NCBI GenBank assembly: GCA_026119855.1
Contig: JAOWBW010000485.1
Span: 1,116,001 to 1,180,000 of the forward strand
DNA length: 64,000 nucleotides
DNA from: Campanula takesimana
Lineage: Eukaryota; Streptophyta; Magnoliopsida; Asterales; Campanulaceae
Direction of reading: 5' to 3'
Shown here: positions 59,207-64,000 of the stretch, in pieces
How positions within the stretch are numbered: the stretch's first letter is position 1
Layout: the number at the start of each line of letters is the position of its first letter
Program-made: the position numbers and the translations under genes
Notes under the pieces: generated by a model
Told to the model about the DNA's origin: nothing
Database searches by the model: none
What the model saw: only the letters and a program-made list of their open reading frames with translations

Positions 59207-59419
59207 TACATGTAACCCATGTTTATATACATAAATATATGTATGTATGATATGTGTGTGTCTATATGGAATATTGGATGTTATATATATACATACATAC
59301 ATATAGTACATATTTATATGAGAATTAATAATTTAGTGTAAAATATTAATTTACATAATTTATTAATGATTTAACAACCTTTTTAAAATTTGTATGAGAA
59401 TTAATAATTTAGTATAAAA

Positions 59420-59421
59420 TC

Positions 59422-59452
<31 letters not shown>

Positions 59453-60410
59453 GTTGGACAAAAGAGCTATGGTATTGACATGTGGACAAACAATGAAGAA
59501 AGCTTGCATTTGGAGAAGCCACATCAACAACATACTAATAAATAAGTGACTTTTCATTTTCTTTTCATTAGCTAATACTATTAGCTAATAATAATAGTTA
59601 CTAAAAAGGGTAACTATAATAGTTAACTATTATAGTAACTACTACTATTATTAGTAATAGTTAACTATAATAGTTAACCATTATAGTTAACTATTACTCT
59701 TATTAGTAATAATTACTATTATAGTTAACTATATTAGTTAACTATTACTATTAATAGTATTATTTAACAATATTAGTTACAATACAAGTTAAATATTACT
59801 ATTAATAGTATTAGTTAACTATAATAGTTACTATTATAGTTAACTATATTAGTTAAATATTACTACTAATAGTATTAGTTACTACTATATTAGTTAACTA
59901 TTACTATTAATAGTATTAGTTAACTATAATAGTTACTATATAGCTAATTATTATTATTAATAGTATTAGTTAACCATAATAGTTACTTTATAAGTTATTT
60001 TTTACTATTAATAGTATTGGTTAACTATAATAGGCTACATACATTAACTATTATTATTATTAGTATTAGTTGATTATAATAGTTATTATATAAGTTAGAT
60101 TATTAATTTTTAATATTAATTAATCATAATAGTTACTATATCAATTAACTATTACTATTAATAATATTATTTTATTATAATAATTATATTAATAATTATT
60201 ATTATATAGACTAATCATTGCTATTAATATATATATTAACTATTACTATCAATGGTATTAATTAATTATAATAGTTATTATAATAATAGTAATCATATAG
60301 ATTAATTTTTATTATTAATAGTATTAGTTAAAGTGATGATTACTATATCAGTTAACTATAGTTAAAAGACATAGTATTGGTTTCCGTGCAGAGCACGGGT
60401 TACCCGCTAG
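59420..60410 (+). mobile_element. Non-autonomous Helitron
   Basis: 5' end TCTATATATA after an A. 3' end CTAG (60407-60410) followed by T. A 6 bp hairpin CCGTGC-AGA-GCACGG (60384-60398) lies 8 nt upstream, in the context GCACGGGTTACCCGCTAG. These are the terminal features of plant Helitrons. The interior from about 59570 to 60360 is a degenerate AT-rich tandem array (TATTAGTTAACTATAATAG-type units). No Rep/helicase gene. Confidence 0.75.
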
Positions 60411-61144
60411 TATTATTTAAAGTTTAAGTAAATTTGATAATTAAATAAAAATTTAAGACATAAGGAGTATATTACAACCTGATGGTATATATACGATACA
60501 ATTAATCATTTGTAATATGAGAAGTTAAATGAAAAAGAGCTTTAAAAAAAAAAAAGTAAACAGGAGGTTACATTTGTAAATTAGACACATATTTTGAGAT
60601 TAAAAAAAGAGAGAAAAAAAAAACAGAGTTTTTGTTCAAAATGCAGAAAATACTTATCAGAGCTCGGTAAGGCTCAAACTCGAGCTCTTTTGATTTCATA
60701 ATTTTCAGAAAAATGTTTAAGGTCGAGCTCGGCTCGTAAAGACTCGAGTTCGAACAGCTCGTGAAAAGCTCGAACTCGAGCTCGTTAAGGCTCGAACTCG
60801 AGCTCGTTTGATTTCATAATTTTCAGAAAAATGTTTAAGCTCGAGCTCGGCTCGTAAAGACTCGAGTTCGAACAGCTCGTGAAACGCTCGAACTCGAGCT
60901 CGTTTGATTTCATAATTTTCAGAAAAATGTTTAAGCTCGAGATCGGCTCGTAAAGGCTCGAGTTCGAACAGCTCGAGAAAAGCTCGCGAGCGGCTCGCGA
61001 ACAGCTCGAAACTCGATTCGAATCGAGCTCGAACAAGGAAAATGGGCTCGAGCTCGATAAAAGCTCGAGCTCAATAATTCGTTAACGAGCTCGAGCCCAA
61101 AACTCCAAAGCTCGGCTCGGCTCGTTTACAGCCCTAATCTACAG

Positions 61145-61163
61145 TGGAGACTCTGCTGGGGAC
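61145..61163 (+). promoter_or_regulatory. Mutated primer binding site of E3
   Basis: TGGAGACTCTGCTGGGGAC, two substitutions from the E1 and E2 site. It was separated from its LTR by the hAT insertion. Confidence 0.75.
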
Positions 61164-62406
61164 GTTTGAGGGTTAAACTTGCATTTCTGTTCAAAGTCTA
61201 CATTATTCTCGGCATTATGGTCTCTGATGGGGGAAGCGTGTGCCTCTGGCCTTCTTGGCCTAAGGCGCGTGCGTCCCACATCAAGGACCAGAATCGCCCG
61301 CCTCCCACATGTTCTTCCTATTCTTCTTCTCTTCTCTACACTAACTATCTTTGAAGGAGTTCCAATAGACATTCAGGACTAGGGAAATCCCCTGAGTCCA
61401 AAGTCTGACAATCTGACAGGTTTGCCCAGAAGCGGGCGCCTCCCATATACTTTGCGCCCCGCGCACGCATGCCATGACACAATCCAGAGGTACGCGCTTT
61501 TGGGTGGTTCTCCAGGACAGGAACAGGTTCCAGAACAGAGCAGAATATTGGGGTGTGGGCACAGTTGCCTGCATCAAGGCCTGATTTGGACCTTTGAACT
61601 GTTTTATTTTCGTGTTTTGTTTTATCGGTCACACGGGTGATTCGAGAGTTGTAATTTATGTGCTTATTTGCTTTTCTTTCTTTTTTTTTTTTTTTTAAAA
61701 AGTAAAAAATGTTTTGTCACATGTTGGACCTCACACTACGTGCATATATTCTTATCAATTGCTCACTATCGAGTCGCACAAGTTCATAACCCCAAACCCA
61801 TCGAGGCCCGTCCTAGAGAGTTTCAAGCTCCACCCGACCTTGACTCTCTCGAAGCGGTAAACCTCATCCCGTGGCGTAGTTATTCTAGTTAGGGTCTAAC
61901 ACTCCGTGACTAAGTCGGTTTTTCATGTGTCGAGATTTTCCTAAACTAATGTCTTCAAAACATACATGCCAAGTGGTTATCATGGACGAAATAAAACTCC
62001 ATCCCCAAGCGGTTATTATGGACGAAAATAAAAATCTGTCCCCGCATGTATGCTTTACTACATTAATTTAGTTTAATCCCGACACATGTAGGAATCACAA
62101 GTGTGGTGGAATCCGATGAGTATATGGGACAGCGAGAAGGTCTATATACTAGTGTGACGATTCTACTATTTTCTTAGAAACCCCAAAAGGGACTCCGTCC
62201 CTCCGACTTATTAAAAAAAATATTTATGTGGTTTGAGTCGTGTGCCCACTGTGTGTTCTAAACCTCTTCATGGACCGAAAGTGTTATTCAAGACTGACAA
62301 GGGCCTCTTCTGCAATTTAGGTCCAATTGGTACTTACCGAGTCTACCGTGATTCAGCAAACCGGCTAGTTCGTGAATTGATCACTCCAACAGATCCGACA
62401 ACATCA
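61164..62406 (+). other. Leader of E3
   Basis: Collinear with the E1 leader (18019-19310), with the 36/37 bp tandem pair at 61971-62043 and a T-run at 61681-61696. The frame into gag is open from about 62233 without an ATG, as in E1. A stretch present in E1 around 18720-18780 is missing here. Confidence 0.65.
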
Positions 62407-64000
62407 ATGGTCAGCGGCTCCAACACCGACAACACCATGTCTCTTGAGCAACTCTCAGCTATGTCCAACTTCTCCAAGAGCAAGTCTCCACTCTCAATAA
62501 GGAGGCCCAAAACAAAGACGACATTTGGCAATCCCATCTTGACAATCAAAGGGAAGCCCACGAGGCCGAGATGGACCAAATGAAAGCTAAACTCTCCTAG
62601 CTTTCAAGTGGTAAGGGCAAGGAAGACAATGAAGAGTCCGAATGGACCAAGGGTTTGTTTGAAAACCCTTATGTTAGTGCCCGTACCAAGAAAATGGGGG
62701 AACCAAGCACCGACAACAAATACCACAAGATGGTTGACTCAATCATGGCCTACATAAACCAACGCTTCAACGGTCTCAACTTGGGGAAAGACTCCGACAC
62801 AAGCCTTTATCAGTCATCCATTCTCATGAGCACAATGGCCGCTCTCCCTGACAAGTTCAAGATGCCCGACATCAGCAAGTTCAAGGGAAACTCTTGTTCG
62901 ATGGCACACATTGAGACTTACTATGGTTCCGAAGAAGGTCTCTCCCAAAGTAATGGCACAATGCTTCCGTCTTACTCTCGAGGGGGCGGCAAAAGATTGG
63001 TATGCAACTCTTCCGCTCACAATCCGTCTTGATTGGGATGCCGTCATACTTGCCTTTAAGAGTCAATACCAAGGCAACACCACTCATCGCCCGACCAAGA
63101 AAGAGCTCGAGAACACCACCCAAAGGTAAAATGAGTCCTTTATTTATTTTACAAGGAGGTGGAATGACAAGCTTGCTGAAATTGTCGAGAGGCCCAACAC
63201 CAAAGAGAAAATGGACATTTTTCTCAAGTGTCTAAAGATTGATCTCCGTACCCACCTAAGTGGGGCTTGCTATGAGGATTTCTCTCAAATGTATGAGGCG
63301 GGGGTCCGAATGGACGATTTGCTCAAAGAAATCAAGAAAAGTGCTCCTAGCTTCCGATACAAGGCCGTCTCTAACTCAACAAAAGAGGCTTCAGTCAATG
63401 CCGTCACCACTGACAAGGGGAATTACAAAAGGGTTCCTCCACCTCAAGGCACGAGACCTCAAAATGATCATATCTACACTCCTCTCCAAGGCATGACTCA
63501 AACCGAGGCCTTCGAAGTTCTCAAAGCAAAGGGGCAAATCACACCTATACAAGGGTACCAACCCAAGCAATCAATGCCAACCATGCTCAAAATGTGGCTA
63601 CCACCAACATAGTGGCCATCTCACCGAGGAATTCTTTGTTCTCCGCAACGTCATCTAAGACCTCATTGACAAAAAAGAATTCTTAGTTCCTAATGAGGGT
63701 GATGTCAATGTAATAGAGATAGGAGAATTTGTGGAGACTACTCATTCAATTCCCATTGTGAATGAGGGCTCCAAAGTTATGAATGCAATTGATAATTCTT
63801 ACTACGTTGTGACTTATGATGAGGTAATGAGGGAAGTACTAGAGAATAGGAAAAAGAGGCAAGATGGGAACGTCAACATGCTAACTCGATCCGGACGAGT
63901 CATAGCAAGCAATCCCGTTACTTCTGCGCCAAGCACCTCTTCTCAAAGATCGCAAGCTCGCGACACTCCCGAAGATCCTCTACTGGTTTAACTCAAGAAA
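62407..64000 (+). pseudogene. gag: E3 gag and start of pol, interrupted, runs off the window
   Basis: First ATG 62407, equivalent to E1's 19311. Damage relative to E1: a lost base near 62463, TAG at 62598 (AAG in E1), loss of about 8 bp near 62922, TAA at 63127 (GAC in E1), an indel near 63575 and TAA at 63989 (CAA in E1). Recognisable parts are MPDISKFKG, LTLEGAAKDWYATLP and DIFLKCLKIDLRTHL. It keeps CGA at 63311 where E1 has TGA, and the base E1 lost near 20787, so each element shows what the other has lost. In the nucleocapsid finger the histidine lost in E1 is kept, but the last cysteine is F. Confidence 0.8.

Overview
This window is repeat-rich plant nuclear DNA with no recognisable host gene. 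All credible coding potential belongs to decayed LTR retrotransposons, and most remaining sequence can be assigned to nested solo LTRs, MITEs, hAT elements, a SINE and a Helitron. The Tat-type Ty3/gypsy elements (gag-pro-pol with a second RNase H, primer site TGGCGACTCCGCTGGGGA, antisense extra ORF), Copia LTRs, Stowaway-like MITEs and a tRNA-headed SINE point to an angiosperm with a large genome. The species cannot be told. Most boundaries rest on target-site duplications (TSDs) that I could read directly.

Layout. 1-5309: MITEs, then Copia-like solo LTR D1 (1249-5309) holding a SINE (1374-1488) and a second solo LTR D2 (2238-4802), which holds a hAT element (3120-4299). 5310-7471: a Stowaway MITE and a gypsy LTR remnant. 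7472-15185: a Harbinger-like element split by a 6.6 kb minus-strand Copia element (8140-14700). 15189-17018: unclassified. 17024-32640: E1, a plus-strand Tat-type element with both LTRs and TSD GATGG. It carries a decayed gag-pol, conserved stem-loops after pol, an antisense plant-mobile-domain-like ORF, a solo Copia LTR at that ORF's start codon, a 30/60 bp minisatellite, and a solo LTR of a second family (B) inside its 3' LTR.

30750-38138 and 48461-55861 are two copies of a 7.4 kb direct duplication: LTR B, the end of LTR A, flanking DNA with MITEs, part of a Copia element, and the start of E3's LTR. Between them lies E2 (38139-49959), a minus-strand family-B Tat element with its 5' LTR, primer site, gag and pol, but without its 3' LTR and most of its antisense ORF. 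E3 (55338 to the window end) is a sister of E1. A 4.8 kb hAT element (56346-61136) sits between its LTR and its primer site. That hAT element contains a 1.4 kb near-perfect palindrome, an inverted-repeat element and a Helitron.

How the pieces work: E1, E2 and E3 each once encoded Gag, protease, reverse transcriptase, two RNase H domains and integrase for copy-and-paste transposition. All three now carry several stops and frameshifts and look non-autonomous. The most notable items are the stem-loops with compensatory base changes shared by E1 and E2, the 7.4 kb duplication that explains the truncation of E2 and creates a chimeric ORF, and the giant palindrome.
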